Source of the DNA: Nectonema munidae
Taxonomy: Eukaryota > Nematomorpha > Nectonematoida > Nectonematidae
NCBI GenBank assembly: GCA_030549495.1
Contig: JAUIRK010000763.1
Coordinates: 557,997-621,996 of the forward strand
Reading direction: 5' to 3'
DNA length: 64,000 nucleotides
Position 1 is the first letter of the stretch; every line of letters starts with the position of its first letter. Shown piece after piece: positions 10,079-23,409 of this stretch. The notes below the pieces were generated by a model, which saw only the letters and a program-made list of their open reading frames with translations, searched no databases and was not told the DNA's origin. Position numbers and translations under genes: made by a program.

Positions 10079-12595
10079 TCAATCATTTCTTATTGTAACT
10101 TCTACATCAACTCCACTCTCAATCGGCAAAGATGTCTAAAAAAATTAAATGTATATTAATATTAGTGCATGAAATAAAAACACCTCAATAGCCTTAAAAG
10201 GAGCCTAGAGTAGGTGAAAAAGTAGAGAACCCTAAATGAATACAATGAGATGTAATAAAATCAAGCCTTAACTCAAGCACAAGAGTCTTGTAGATGCCAA
10301 TACTTTACCGAGATACTAGAGAGGTGTACTGACTTAGAAGATACATTCCAGCGCCAAAGACCATGATGTTCGCTTTCTTCAAGGTTTGACGTTGGTCCTC
10401 TGTCATAACCCAATGGCCCTTATAAGTTTGTTACCAAACGGCTTAACTGTATTTATATTGTCATTTGTTTTATATACAATGTTTTCAAGGTTTAAAAATA
10501 GAGCGCTTTTTAAAAGTTAGAATATTAAAAAATGATTTGCAAATTTATTATAGAATTTTTTGTTTTGCCAACTCCGAAAAATACTTTTCCTTCAACTCGC
10601 AAGCATGGTAAGCTCGTTATGATTTTCCGAATGACTTATGAATTCCAGTTAGCTTCATTTGTTCAAAAGTTTTAAAATAGAATTATTATTCATAATTTAT
10701 ATCTATTGTAGAAAACATTAAAATTAATTTTAGTAGCTTTACATACAGATTCAGCTATAAAATTATTGCCCAATAATAAAACTTGGAAAAAAAATTAAAA
10801 TACACCTCGAAAATAAACCCTAGAAAGTATTCTTGAAAATAATTACAAGTCAGTTCTTTCGGGGCCTTTGATACCCGATAATTGTTTAAACACTCTCAAT
10901 AGGTCCGTATTGTTTCATATAATATACGTATATTCGGCGTAAGCATTAATATGCAGAACTAATGGAGGCAAAAATCAAACTAGTAAGTGAACTATATTTG
11001 TGTAAAAGGTTATAAAATACGAAATATCAGAAATTAGACACACAAAATAAGTAGTGTGAATATTTTTGCTTAAATCCATAGTTGGGTAGTAAACACTTGT
11101 GTTTTACGAAAGCAGAATTTTAATCAAAAGAAGACCAAGTGTGTTTAATTTTTCTATCTTTATTTGAAGCACACATATAGCATCTTTCCTTTTATAATGA
11201 TCTAAACATTTAGGTTCTAAATAATAACTATTAAAAACTATACACCTCTACTCATATTTTTGTAATCTTTCTTGGTTGCATTGATCATGAACCAATAGAT
11301 GTATAAGCTCTTCTGCAAGAATCAAAGTTTCTCACTTTGTTATTTTCTACATTGCCAACTAAGTAATATTATCTAAATAAATAAAATGTGGGGTTTAAAA
11401 CATAAAAGAGTTAATACGCTTCTCAGGCCCTTATAAAATTTAAGGGATAACCGTTTGCTTATATTTTAAGAAAAGTCTATGTTAAAGTTTTTATTTAATT
11501 CCATGAGAATTTAAATTAATATATAATCTAAAAAACTATTTTTCAAAAATGAAGTGAGTGGCTCTCTAAAAAAATTATTGACAAAAACTAAAAGAATGGG
11601 CCTTAATGGCCCCGAGAATACTGACTAAAGTTATAATAATAATTTTTGTATGTTTCCTTCTTTTGTTCGTATATCGATGTGAGCTTTGTTAAGTTATAAG
11701 CATTGTTTTTCTTCCTCTAAATTGAGATAACAAAACTGGTCATGGCATAAGGTTAGGTTTATAACGTTGATGAGTAGTGTGTTAATATCGATTAACACGG
11801 ATTTCATTTGGATGCATTAACCGTGTAGTTTTATTTTGTCTCTCTCCATTTTCTTTTTATTTCCTTAAGTTTATCAATTCCATTTTGCTGCTAACCAATT
11901 AATGTTATTTTTGGTTTCGTCAATTTGATTACTTTTTCTCAAATGACAACTTCCAAACACTTGTTCAACAATCAAACTGGAGGATTTTTGCATCATCATT
12001 CTTAACCTATTTCACACCAATGTTCACATATGGGAACATTTATTAAAAGTTTATAGATATGAATTTTTTTTTAAAATTAGATCTTTTTTTATTATAGAAA
12101 TTTTTGAATTTTCTATAGGTAGTTTACACATTTGTATATAACTTATATTTAGAAACGTTTTTAAACATTAAAAAGCCTGGTTTAAAAAGGATTTGAGAAT
12201 ATAAACAATTAAATACAAAGAATAAATCTGCAAAATAAAAAGAGGATATTACGATTTGCTGGACACTCTGTGTAGGACTGTACAGGTCAATGAGACGTTT
12301 ATGAATGCGAAGAAAGAACCTATCCCAAGTTTTTGAGCCTTCACCACATGGAGTTTTTCGCGTTGTTATTGACAGGTTTTTTGTGGGCATTCTAACAGGG
12401 CCCTTCACAGTAAGGTTTTTGTTTCTTGCTCGAGATATTAAATCTGAACATACTGAAACAATTCGATTAGGCAGTGAGATTGAAAATAACGCTAAATTGA
12501 AAACCTTTTTCCACTGCTTTCACATTTTGACTGGTCAACGTTATTCTGATCTTCTTAGAATCGTTTTCTAAAACTGGTTTTTCACCTATACCCAT
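10079..12595 (-). CDS. RPS20: 40S ribosomal protein S20 (uS10), three exons
   Basis: uS10 is a small-subunit ribosomal protein that binds 18S rRNA in the head of the 40S particle. Exons on the minus strand are 12595-12505, 12452-12253 and 10135-10079. The junctions fit: the first intron (52 bp, GT-AG) splits a Val codon, giving VEKVCSDLI; the second (about 2.1 kb, GT-AG, phase 0) joins QQI to TSLPIE. The product is 115 aa; human S20 is 119. Family hallmarks are present: IRITLTS (16-22), [26 protein letters not shown] and RIHKRLIDL. The end, [10 protein letters not shown], differs from the usual VEVEVTIADA, as does FFLRIHKR from FQMRIHKR. ATG 12595 is preceded by GGAA and gives [12 protein letters not shown], similar in length to known N-termini. 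All frames are open, so it looks functional though divergent. The 5' UTR and promoter were not resolved. Confidence 0.95.
10305..10418 (-). other. Exon-like ORF inside the last RPS20 intron
   Basis: A 37-codon minus-strand frame ends at TAA 10305-10307. It reads [15 protein letters not shown], then a hydrophobic [19 protein letters not shown] and a terminal SR. It is clearly less AT-rich than the surrounding intron. An AG lies just upstream (10419-10420), and splicing from the RPS20 exon that ends at 12253 would stay in phase. It could be a terminal exon of a small membrane protein, an alternative RPS20 3' exon, or chance. I do not recognise the peptide. Confidence 0.3.
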
Positions 12596-12599
12596 TTCC

Positions 12600-14605
12600 A
12601 AAATTTCTAATCATAAAAAAAGAATCATTTCAAAATTTTAAATAACAAAGAATTTAATTTACTAAATTAACGGCACCTAATGTAATGATTGTAGGTTTCT
12701 GGTTTCTTCAATTTTATAGACAGATGGTTTTTGCTCAGATAAAAGGGCCTCCTCTTTTAACATTAACACCGAGAGGGACTACAGCTAAAAACAGAGAATA
12801 TCACCAAATTTTTAAATCAAAATAAACACAGCATATATGAGTATATTCATAGATAGGAAAAACACCGACATTTATTCAGAGTAGTAATTAAAAATAAACA
12901 TCATCAGGTTGTGCAGAAATTTTAAAGGGATATGTGTCGGGGTCGGATCTAATAAAATTTTGAAATAAAGTTTCATTTTTTGAAAGCATATGAAGTGGTC
13001 CTAATTTAGTCCAATCCGGAAGTGAAGAGTTGGCATTCAGCAACACATGGAACGTATTTACATCCAGAAACTTTTACTCAGTAAATGCAAAACTTTTGAG
13101 TGATGCGATACAAAAATCTCGAGAGAAAATGCAGTGCGTGTGTTTCATTTAATAAATTCCTTGTTCTTGTATGAGTGCTTCATACCTATTTAATTGTTAT
13201 ACCACAAACACTCATATTACTGTAGGAACGAAGAAAAATTAAACTTGTGATGGTGAATTTTATTTCCTATGAGAAAAAATAAATTACATTCATTTAAAAT
13301 TATCGTTTTTATGAATGTATATAACATGTTATATCAGGCTTGTCAAAGACGTGGCTTTATATTACTCGAATTCAAAAGTTTGCCTAAAAATTTTGAGAAC
13401 TTTAGTGCTTTGTTAAGTCAGTTAATTTTTATTAGAGAAATTTTAAATACAATTTCTAAAGAATAAGGTTCCAGATTATACAATTACATCAGCATTTTTG
13501 TCATGGGAAAAGTTTTCATGACACATTATAAATCAAGTTCGATAGTTATAAGTTCACTCTCATTTATAAATAAAGATTTGTATTCAATGTATAACTCTAT
13601 ATTTTTATATTTATTGGAAGTGTCGCAACCGAAATTTTTAGTCTGGTCTTATAAATTTTATTATTGATATTAGATAAAACAGTTTTTATTGAACTAAAAC
13701 AATTGTTTGGTTTAAATGATTTGTAAGATTATCATGTGTTATAAAAGAATTATGGTCAAGTAGAGAGTGGCAATTTGAGTGTCGTTATTGTTAAAATGTA
13801 TACAAATTTAACAGATCAGAAAACATCTAATAAGAGTGGGTAGAAAACAGATCAAATAGAGCAGTAAACCTGAAGAAAGGTTTACTAATTTTATTTAGTA
13901 AATTTTAATCATTTTGCTAATCTCATAGCACAAGTCATGTTATTCAAGCTGGAAACATTTTAATATAATAATTATAATCAAGCTGTTTTTTGGTGTTACA
14001 CAATTTTTTACTGAACTCATTTTGTATACCATACGTAACCTAAATAGACAGGCTAACGAAGATTAGTTGTAAAACACAACACTTTAGATTTGTAAGTCGA
14101 TTCGACTTTCCACTCACTGGACTCGTCCAAATACCTTATTACGCCATCGAAACTAAATGAACTAGTACTATAAAATTGGGATTTTATAAATAAAATAAAA
14201 GATAAGATAGTTTTTAATATTAATGGGATATTGGATGATTAAATTATATACTCTTAGATACTAGAGAGTTGTTTTCCATAGCAAAAATTCTGAAGCATAT
14301 GTTTATAAAAAACTATATAAATTTAACTTTTTGCTAGAATATATAAATGAGTTTCAAGATGTTCAAAATCCTACTAAAAATTTTAAGGTGCTATAATTGT
14401 AGAAAACTTGAGTAGCCAGGATAACCTTTTCAGGCTGGTTTCCCAAAAATGTAAAGTACGGTTCTATTGTCCCTAGAGAAAAAATATCCCATTGAACGTA
14501 GCATTATATCAACATTTATGACTCATGAAGTAGTTTTCCCAAGTTGTCAAGCAAAAGTAGTTTTTATGTTTATTCTAGAAACTAGCTGTCTATAACAAGG
14601 GTGCA
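12600..14605. other. Gene-free AT-rich sequence upstream of RPS20
   Basis: It should contain the RPS20 promoter (minus strand, just above 12595), but I see no convincing TATA box or pyrimidine-tract start. Short ORFs such as 13269-13466 (+) look random. Confidence 0.35.
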
Positions 14606-14611
14606 CATACA

Positions 14612-14660
14612 GAGGGCGACACCCCCTCCTCTTCAAATATATTTCTAGATCCACCCTTAA
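14612..14660. repeat. hAT-end scrap
   Basis: Inverted, the sequence near 14640-14658 (AAGGGTGGATCTAGAAATAT) resembles the hAT terminus at 8408 (CAGTGGCGGATCCAGAAATT), followed by a similar G-rich run. Its other end is not found. Confidence 0.35.
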
Positions 14661-17050
14661 AAAGTAATATCAATCAGTTTTTTTACTTTTGTAAGCAATA
14701 TTACAAAATATGTTTTTGTAATTTTTTTTTATAAATATTAAAGTACAAAAAATAATGTCAATTTTAAAATTATCACATTAACATCATAAAATAACACTAA
14801 AATTTATAATGAAAAAAAATTCCATAAAATTTGAAACCCAGTGTTATTGAAAATAAATTGATACTAAAAAAGTTTACTATAAACAAGATAGAAAAAACCT
14901 TGTTAAAATTGTAACAATTAGGTGTTTTAGCAAAAAATTTAATTAAAATTTTAATTTTTTTTAAAATGAACATAAAATATTAACACATTTAGGATGACCA
15001 GGTTCAGATTGGTAAGGACAAATCCAGATTTTTTGAAAAAAAATTTTTTGGTTCGGTATTTTCCTAAAACCTAAATTGTTTGGATTTTTTCTCGTGGTCA
15101 TCTTTAAATGATTTAAACATCAAAATAGATTTAAAATTACTTGGTGTATTAAATTTTTTTGAATGATGAAAAAAGAATACTAAGTAATAACAACTATCAA
15201 AAATTGAAAGATAAACAAAATATTTTTAAAATTTGCTTTTTTTAGATAGCCTTAATGAGTTACTGAAAATAACTTATTATTTTTTTGGAATACAAGCTCA
15301 TAGCGAAACACAGAGAGAGCGCGTTTATTGCAAAGGAAAAGTGTTCACAAAGAGAAAAAAATAGAAAAATTATATATAAATATATTCACAACATGTATAA
15401 CATTTTTTTAAAATAAATATCATAGATACAAAAAAAATATATAAAAAAAATATCAAACTTTTCTGTTACTAGCTTCAACTTAAAAAGTTCACGTTTGAGG
15501 GAGAAAGAAAAACTAATAGATCATAGTGTATGTACTTAAAAGGTGATTTATAATTATTTTGAAATGAAAGTGACAAAGGCAAATTTTCGAAGAGATGTTT
15601 ATTGTTAGCATAGAATTCTTTTTTTTTAATTGAAATATCCTACCCTTCAATCCTTATTGGTTCGTTTGAGCTTTTTGTATTGTATGTGGGTTTCTTGTGT
15701 AAACCAATCAACGACCCGAACAAATTTTGGAAATATCCTTTGAAATTTTTGTAGAGAAATACGCCAACTCTCTATTAAAAATTTCTTCCAATTTTAACAA
15801 TTTATTTCGATAAAAATTTCTGTAGTGTGATCAAACTTCTTAATGTTAAAAATCACTCTTATAAACGCGTTTTTGGAAGATTTCGATACGTTTTTTCCCA
15901 AAGAGAAACCTTAAGAATACTAAGGGTTAATGTAAGAAAAAATAGTTGTTTGTATATCATAAGTTAAATATTTAAAGGGAAAATGTTTTTTGTAAAAAAA
16001 ATAGAATATCGATAACTTGAAGATTGGGAGCCAGGTGATCAATATGTTCCTTGAACGTTATTTTGCTATCAAATAAGAAGAAGAAGAAGAAATTTATTAA
16101 TAAATAAGGTAAGTATGTATAAGAAAGTAAATTAACCAGCATAAAATTTAATCGTCAATCTTTTTCTTTTGCCATTTGTCCATTCAGGCTAAACCTCTGA
16201 TGTCACGAACAAGAAATTTATTGGGAGAAAATAAGGAAAAACTTCCAAAATTGGGACTTTTCAATTTGGCATTGAGAAACAATGAGTAATTAAAACATTC
16301 AAAATTTATAGGAGAAAAGGCAAAGGGATATGAATCTATCCATCGAGATGTCTATTCACCATTACATATATATATGTTATATGTTAGGTATAATGAAAAA
16401 TTGTATATATATATATTCAAAAAAATATATATATAAAACAATAATAAAGTCCAGAATGTCAACAAAATAGTATTTACATAAAAAATTAAAATAAGAAAAC
16501 ATATATTTAAGTCTGCACATTATCTGAGTTTATAAAAAAAGGAATAAAGAAGCTTAGGCTTTAGCTAAAAAGATATTTTTAATTGATTTTTTAAAGTTTA
16601 ATATATTGGAAGTATCAAGCTTGTCTATCTATTCACCGTGAGTAGAAGCATTCTCCTAAAACTAGATTTCTTATTCAATCTTGGAATATGTAATTTATTA
16701 TGTTGATGAGTTAAATAGTCATGTAATGAGTAGTTTGGGATAAAAAGATCCTTATATTGTCCTGATTTGACATAATTCTTGTAATAAAATTTTAGACTTG
16801 ATATAATATTTATTTTTTCTAAATTCAAAAATTTGCTTTCAATTTTTTCTTTTTTGTTTATCGAATTATGGAACTTTCTTAATGTTTTAAATAATTTTGT
16901 CCATTGTGTTTAATGGCTAGAATGCCATAATAAGTTAGCATACATTATATGTGGATAGACATGAGTATGATATAGAAGTTTTTTGGTTTTAAAACGCTTA
17001 ATTTTTTTAAGCAACCTAAAAATCTTAAGATTTTCAGACATATATAAAAT
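14661..17050. other. AT-rich stretch without genes
   Basis: Contains simple A/T and (AT)n runs, for example near 16360-16435, and a short GAA run near 16075. I find no exon or transposon ends. Confidence 0.35.
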
Positions 17051-17051
17051 T

Positions 17052-17322
17052 ATCATCATTCTGCGTTATATTCGTTATAATCAGGAGATGTGATTGTTAA
17101 TTCAGTAGAATTCTCTAGTAGGCATGTTGTAGTGTATATAAAGTTTTGTTTGAAGGCATAATTTTATTGATTTATTTATTTTTAGCTTTATTAAATTTCA
17201 TTTTCCTTGTGCTCAGCTTTCTGCAATTATGTCTAAAATTCCCCCGAATTAGGAAAAGAAAAATAGACTTTGAGGGTCATGCCTTTAACTCCGAGTGAGC
17301 AAAATGCCTTTTCATCCAGCGT
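17052..17322 (+). mobile_element. Fragment of the hAT 5' region shared with 26.57-26.86 kb
   Basis: The segment from TATCATCATTCTGCG to CTTTTCATCCAGCG is about 90% identical by eye to 26576-26856, where it leads into a hAT transposase N-terminus. Here the similarity stops abruptly and AT-rich sequence follows. It is a truncated copy of the same GTF2IRD2-like hAT. Confidence 0.75.
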
Positions 17323-18480
17323 TATATTATATTATATATAGTTCTGCAATTTCGAGTGTGGTTTTCATCTATTCTAGTAATATCAAAAAATTTTTTATTA
17401 GTAGTATGATTAAAAAAAGTTTTTCTTTAATTGTATTATTTACCATTTTATCAGGGATTTATAGTATTCAGAACAAGATTTCAAGTTTCGATACAACGTG
17501 GGTTGTTCAATTGGATATTTTCCAATATACTCATAGAGAAATTTGTTAGTTGTTATACATTCTTTCCATGGGAGCTGGCTGAATCATGTTATCTTTCTTT
17601 TATCATTTTTATCACGTTTCAAAGAAGTAATTAAGTAAATTAGAATTAATTCATTAATTTTTGGTTGACAATCAAGCGAACACACCTTTTCTGTTTTTCC
17701 AAATAATCCATTTGAATTTTTTCTCAAAAAAATATAGTTATTATCGCTGTTTTCCATATAAAATCTTCTTAAAACTTTGCTCAAAACACTGCAGTTGTCA
17801 TAAAAATATTCTCTTTCTATTTATTTCATTTTTTATAAAGAAAAACAGGTTTTCTTTTATTGCATTTGGAATGCATAATGTTACTTGATCATTTTCAAGA
17901 AATTTATAGATGATGTCTAAAAACATAAAAAAAACCATCGAGGTTATTACTCGTTACATCAAATTTGTTTTGAATTTCTTTAGATTTTATCCAAACTTCA
18001 ACTGGAAATGAGGCATCATGATATTCTTCTTCTACTTGTGAAGGGGCTTGAATTGAAACTAAAAGAACACAGTGATTTGGCGGCCATAAGACACTTTAAA
18101 ACTAATTATTTTTTTTAGATTCTCCTTTCTGAAGTAAAAAGCTTTAAACCTTTTTCTTATTAGTTAATATTTTAATCATCAATTGACTAAAAAAGTGAGG
18201 TAAATTTTTAAACAATTAGAGTTTACCACAAATATGACAGACATCAATATATAAAGATATAGATTTTTTCAAATTTTTTTTATAAATGTGAATCAAATTT
18301 GACAAATTTTTTGTCGGTTTGAATTAGTGAATATTTTAGATGTGGAAAATTTTTATAATTGAAAAAAGAGAATTATAAATGGAATCACGAAGAACAGGAA
18401 TTTTGAAAAAAAAGAAATACATCACATGATATTGATAAAAAAAAGACAAGATTAGGAAAGGGATTCTCTTCAATAGAAAA
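17323..18480. other. AT-rich stretch without genes
   Basis: Overlapping short ORFs on both strands near 17.3-17.9 kb are hydrophobic and AT-driven, and none resembles a known protein. Confidence 0.35.
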
Positions 18481-18499
18481 GTTATGAAATCGCTTAAAT

Positions 18500-19500
18500 T
18501 CTGAGCAAAATATATCTCTGAAAAAGTTTTTTCGAAAATAGATTGAACAAAATGAATTTATGATGAAAGTAGAGATACCAAGATAGCATCAGTTTAGAAT
18601 TAACAGCAAAATTAGATACCATATAAAGTATAGGGCAATGAAGTAGACTAGAAGCTGAGAGCGTATTTGTAAGCAAAACAATAGAGGTCCGATTAGATTT
18701 ATAGTTCAAAGCTCCCTCTTTAATTAGTAAACTAAGGGAAGGATAAAATAGAGAACAAGAATCAAATCAAAGTGGGCCAAATGTGCTCGGTTTAGTTAAA
18801 TTAGCAGCCAGTAATATTTTTTACCATGTAATTTTACAACAATTTTATTGCTGAATTTATTATCATTAAATATTTTATAAAATATAAATACCCTATTTTA
18901 TAGGTTTATTATTGAAAATTTTTATGAGAATAAAAATTTTTAATTTTATGACCTTTTATCTAAGACGATCTCAGGTGGCTTTGATTAAAATTTGGTCCCA
19001 TTTCTATTTATGAGTTGGATAAAATCATTCTTATATCAAGAAAGAAAATTATTTTATCGATTGTACTTAAATAAATAAAAGTTAATGTAGTGTTGAACTA
19101 AGTCCCATTTTAACCACATTGAAATGAAGTATTCATTACATGTGTATATATTGACAAAAATAATGTCATGATGAAATAGAGAAAGGTCGATTTGCTAAAT
19201 GGAACGAAAATTATTCAAAAATTATCTAACCACAAATTAACCAAAGTTAAACAGTAACCGTAATTTAAATCTAAAATGACAAAAGTATTTTCAGAATCAA
19301 ATTGAGCATGTTCGATTTGTTGTTTATGGATAAGTTTATTTTAATATAATGAAAAAAAGTGTTTGCCATTAAGTCACCTGTGAAAGCTAATTTACTGACA
19401 GGTACAATATTTTGGGTGAATTAATCATCAAAATTGGTTTAATAAATAAATTAAGACAATATTAACGTAAAAATGTTGAATTTATAATATAAATTTCAAG
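18500..19500 (+). repeat. Old dispersed repeat, copy 1 (split)
   Basis: 18500-18720 and 19380-19500 align in order with about 20880-21060 and 21065-21180. Shared tracts include ATAAAGTATAG, and AATTTACTGACA leading to AAAATTGGTTTAA. About 650 bp separate the two halves here that are contiguous in copy 2, so this copy carries an insertion or the other a deletion. No coding capacity was recognised. Confidence 0.5.
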
Positions 19501-20870
19501 GTTTTTTGAGATATCTATCTTATTCTTTCTGAATAACTGAACCTAATAAAGAGAGTTAGTCCTATTTCACTTAAGCATTATGTGTCGCGATGTAAAGTGT
19601 GCTTCTTGCTTTGGGGCGCAAGCAAAAAAGTTTGAAAAACACGGCAGTAGAATGCACGCTTCATTCACAGTTCACGAATAGTTGCAACTGCGTACAATCC
19701 AAGTGTATCAACAGAATCATAGAGATTATGTGACTGTATATAAGTGTATCAGATGATCCATTCATACTATACACGAATAGTGCGATGCGACATATATACA
19801 AGTGTATAACACATGGTATACGTGAATATGCATCTCTCAATCCCTATTGAAGAAAACCTCACATCATCATCACTTATTTTGAGATTATAGCTCATTTAAT
19901 TGACGTATAATATCTCAAAATGTCATTTGAAGTGTTTCTATCCAATGAAATTGAATTTTTATCGATGCACGGATAGTACAACAGTACCCGTTTTGCATAG
20001 TAAAATTTTTGTTTTTTGGCAGTTTATATATTTGAATTTTGATAGCAAGTACAATAATTTAAAACAAACTACCAAATCGACTATGCTTATTATATTTATG
20101 TACTCCATTTTCGATAATATGGTTAAAGAATATCTGGAAGTGGCAATTGAATTGGTGGTGTATGACTGAAAATCAGTTCTATAAAATTAAAAAAAAATCG
20201 GTTTATATTTGTAATATAGTAAAAATCAATCATGTTGAGTATGAAATATTTATTTTATAAAAAGAAAACAAACGCGTTATAAAATCTTTTGAGAGAAGGA
20301 AGCAACATAAAAAAATTGAAAATAGAACGTGTGATCAAAAAAATTTTTTTTAAAGCAATTATGTATCTTGACTGAATGGAAGATCTACCATGTTTCAATG
20401 AACTAAGAAAGAAGTGAAGCAAGGATCTAATATTGGGAGTTGGCCGTGAAAAACAACTTCTTCTTTTGCAAATAACAATCTTTAAACCTATAGCTTATCA
20501 GATAAGATTACTTCAATCAGATTACATTTCACTAAGATGTAAATTTGAAAATTTTGAATTGGTCAGGATTATCAAAACGGTCACATATGCCAATAAGCAA
20601 AGATTTAGTAATTATCAAGATAATTTTAAATAGAATTTGTCCATCTTTATCCTTTTCTATGAAAGAGGGTGTCCTAAAATGAAAAGGTCAAAAATTTTTT
20701 GTAATTAAACAATGACCATCACGAATGATTTCATTAAAAAAAACTTTTTAACTAGGATTGGTTGACAAATATTCAGGATGAATATCTTCATATCACCTAA
20801 TTATAAAATACACGATACTGATAAGAAAGCCCAAGATCATCGAGATTTTTTAATCACAATGTTTTGAGAG
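19501..20870. other. AT-rich stretch with a hAT-end-like patch
   Basis: Near 19620-19650, CAAAAAAGTTTGAAAAACAC resembles the end of hAT elements that close with '...AAAGTTTGAAAACCACTG'. No partner end is seen. The rest is featureless AT-rich sequence. Confidence 0.3.
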
Positions 20871-20879
20871 TTGGTAAAA

Positions 20880-21180
20880 TGTGTTCAAAATACATCCTTA
20901 AAAAAATTTCAAAAATTGAATTTCTAATGAAAAAAGAGCTAGCAAAAAAGGATCATCATAGAATGAATAGTAAAATTATATACTGTATAAAGTATAGAAG
21001 AAAGAACGTAGAAACTATCAGCCAATAACAAATTTGTAGCCCAAACGATAGAGCTCTTATCGAGATACCTAATTTACTGACAAATGAAATATTTTGAGTA
21101 AATTAAACACTTAAAATTGGTTTAAATAAATTAGGAAAATACTTGCAAGAGAAATACTGCAAGTTGAATATATTTTGAAC
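20880..21180 (+). repeat. Old dispersed repeat, copy 2
   Basis: Contiguous counterpart of the split repeat at 18.5-19.5 kb, diverged to roughly 70% by eye. Function unknown. Confidence 0.5.
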
Positions 21181-21195
21181 TTTATATATTTGAAA

Positions 21196-21560
21196 GGCTT
21201 AATTTATTTTCATAAAAAATGAACATCACCATTAAATTAGGTATACTTGAAAATGGTATAGATGCGTAAAAAACTTTATATAATTATTTAAATAAAAAGT
21301 TTCTTTTTGAGATGAACTATCACATCTAAATGAATTTTTTAACAGGTTTGATTGATTTTCATAAAAAATGAATATCACCACTCAATTCAGCATATTTCAA
21401 AATGGGTATACATGTGTAAAAAACTTTATATAATTATTTAGAAATAAAGTTTCTTTTTGAGATGAGCTTTCATATATAAATCAGGTTCGATTGATTTTGA
21501 TAAAAAATGGACATTAACACTGAATTCAGCATAGTTGATATATATATCACATTAAAAATG
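21196..21560. repeat. Tandem repeat, unit about 140-150 bp, nearly three copies
   Basis: Units start near 21196, 21346 and 21485, each with GATTTTCATAAAAAATG or a close variant, then a short spacer, then AAAAAACTTTATATAATTAT (first two units). The third unit is truncated. Confidence 0.8.
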
Positions 21561-23405
21561 TTTATAAAAACCTATATCTGAGAAATAGAGGGGCCACTTA
21601 TGCCCCAGCACTTGAGCGGACAAATTTAGCCTAGCACTAATAGAGTTAACAAAAAAAAGATAAGTTAATACTTCAAGTGTTTATACGATGTTTTATCACC
21701 ATTCTTCTAAAAGAAAAAATTTTTATACTCTTTTTAAATTCTGTCAAATAATAATTAGAGAAAAATAGGTAAAAAAGCTATTCGAAAAAACGCGGGTAAT
21801 CATTTTGTAATTTATGGAGAAAACACCTTAAAAACCCACCCGGATTTTATTGGCATGGGCAAAATTGCAAACCCTAATTTTAGTATACGAGTCCACTGTT
21901 TGGGTTATCATATAAAAATTTCAGAATAAATAATTTAAACTTGTAAAACTTCAGAAAACATGATCTTAAAAAATATAAATTAATTAAAAGTTAATTGGTT
22001 TCAATTTTTGACTTATCTATTTTATTTCAGATATTTTTTGATAAATGAACATAGTTATTCAAGGGTCTATGCTGAATATTAAAAGTTTTTGCTGTATTTA
22101 GGCAGCAAACTCAATTAGACGGATGACTGTTTGGAAAAGTTTAACAATGATTGGAAGATCTCATAATAAATTGAAGTTTTTCCACTCTTTAAATTTTGAG
22201 GGCAAATATTTGAGAATTTTTTTATAACATTTTGCAATTTATCTACAGCAGTTTCCAGTCCTTTGGAGTTAAGCCTCGTTCGTGTAAAAGATCAAAAATT
22301 AGCTAAAAATCAGTTAAGTTTTCGATTTTAAATGTGGTGAAGCCATGTTTAATTTGATAGTTAGACAAAACGATAAAACATTGATACGAAAAACATTATA
22401 CAGAGATTTTCGTTTTCTTGATAAATATTCAATACAAGACAAATAGAATGCATCAAGTGGGCAACAAAGGAAGCTGGAGGAAGCAAATATTTTCAAACTC
22501 TGGCATGTGTTCCTGACATTCATCTGGAGAGCGAAGCGTGTATTTTCATGCCAAAATCGAGTGAAATTCAAATATCGCCCAAGTCTAAAAACGACTAAAC
22601 TTGATGATCGTTTTTTACCTAAATCTAATTCATTGTATTCAAATCAAAATCCTACCTTTTCACAGGGCCAAATATTTTTTATAGCACATATCTATATAAA
22701 AACTCTATAATTTAAAGCTTAACAGTTTATCCCTATTAATTCCTGTGACAAGACCCGGCGATAAGGGAGCTTAGCCCCCAAGGATTTATTTTGCTCTCTG
22801 AAACTCCTTTGAAAAATATAAATTTTCTTATGGTTCTGGCCACATTAAATCAGTTTGCCCCCCCCCCCCTGTACTTGAAGTTGGGCGATGGGGCTAATTT
22901 AAACAATGAAGTCTTTTATTTCAGAAATCAAATATATGACATGGCATCTTAGATATTCGTTTTATCTAATGTTTTAGTTTTTTTTATATCAAGATTGCTT
23001 AGCATAGTTAGCAATATTTCCACAAAACTACTAGTACAAATAATTTCATTTTCATGTAATTTATAGAGTATAACTTAAGGAATGGAATAGCTAATTTATA
23101 TAAATTTAAAGTTTGTAGCATATTTTCTTCTAAAAATTTTAAACCTTCAATTTCTATTTAAAAGGGCCAACTTTAAATTCACGACTTCATACCTGTCAAT
23201 TCATAGACCCATGTCCTAAATATATTTTCAAACAATTTACTTTAGTAACTGAATATATGTATATATAGAATATGAAGATGATATAAGATGACTCTTTGCT
23301 TTTCAGTGTTACTAATCTAGTCTGGTAACACTTCGTTGCTAAAAATTTAATTTTAAGCAACAATGCATTTCAGTGCAGAGTAATCAATCCATCTAACCAA
23401 TTTAT
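21561..23405. other. AT-rich stretch without confirmed genes
   Basis: A GC-richer patch near 22430-22600 is open in more than one frame on both strands. No splice sites or family resemblance support an exon. A 14-base C run sits near 22858. Confidence 0.3.
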
Positions 23406-23409
23406 TTGA

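Noticed and set aside
11980-12000. ATGATGA-like C box in the RPS20 intron (snoRNA candidate)
   Set aside because: No matching D box (CTGA) or terminal stem at a suitable distance.
17295-17888. Hydrophobic ORFs that could suggest membrane proteins
   Set aside because: Poly-U-like codon use in AT-rich DNA produces Phe/Ile/Leu runs by chance; no start context or relatives.
22425-22600. GC-richer patch open in several frames, possible exon
   Set aside because: Open on both strands at once, no clear splice sites and no family resemblance.
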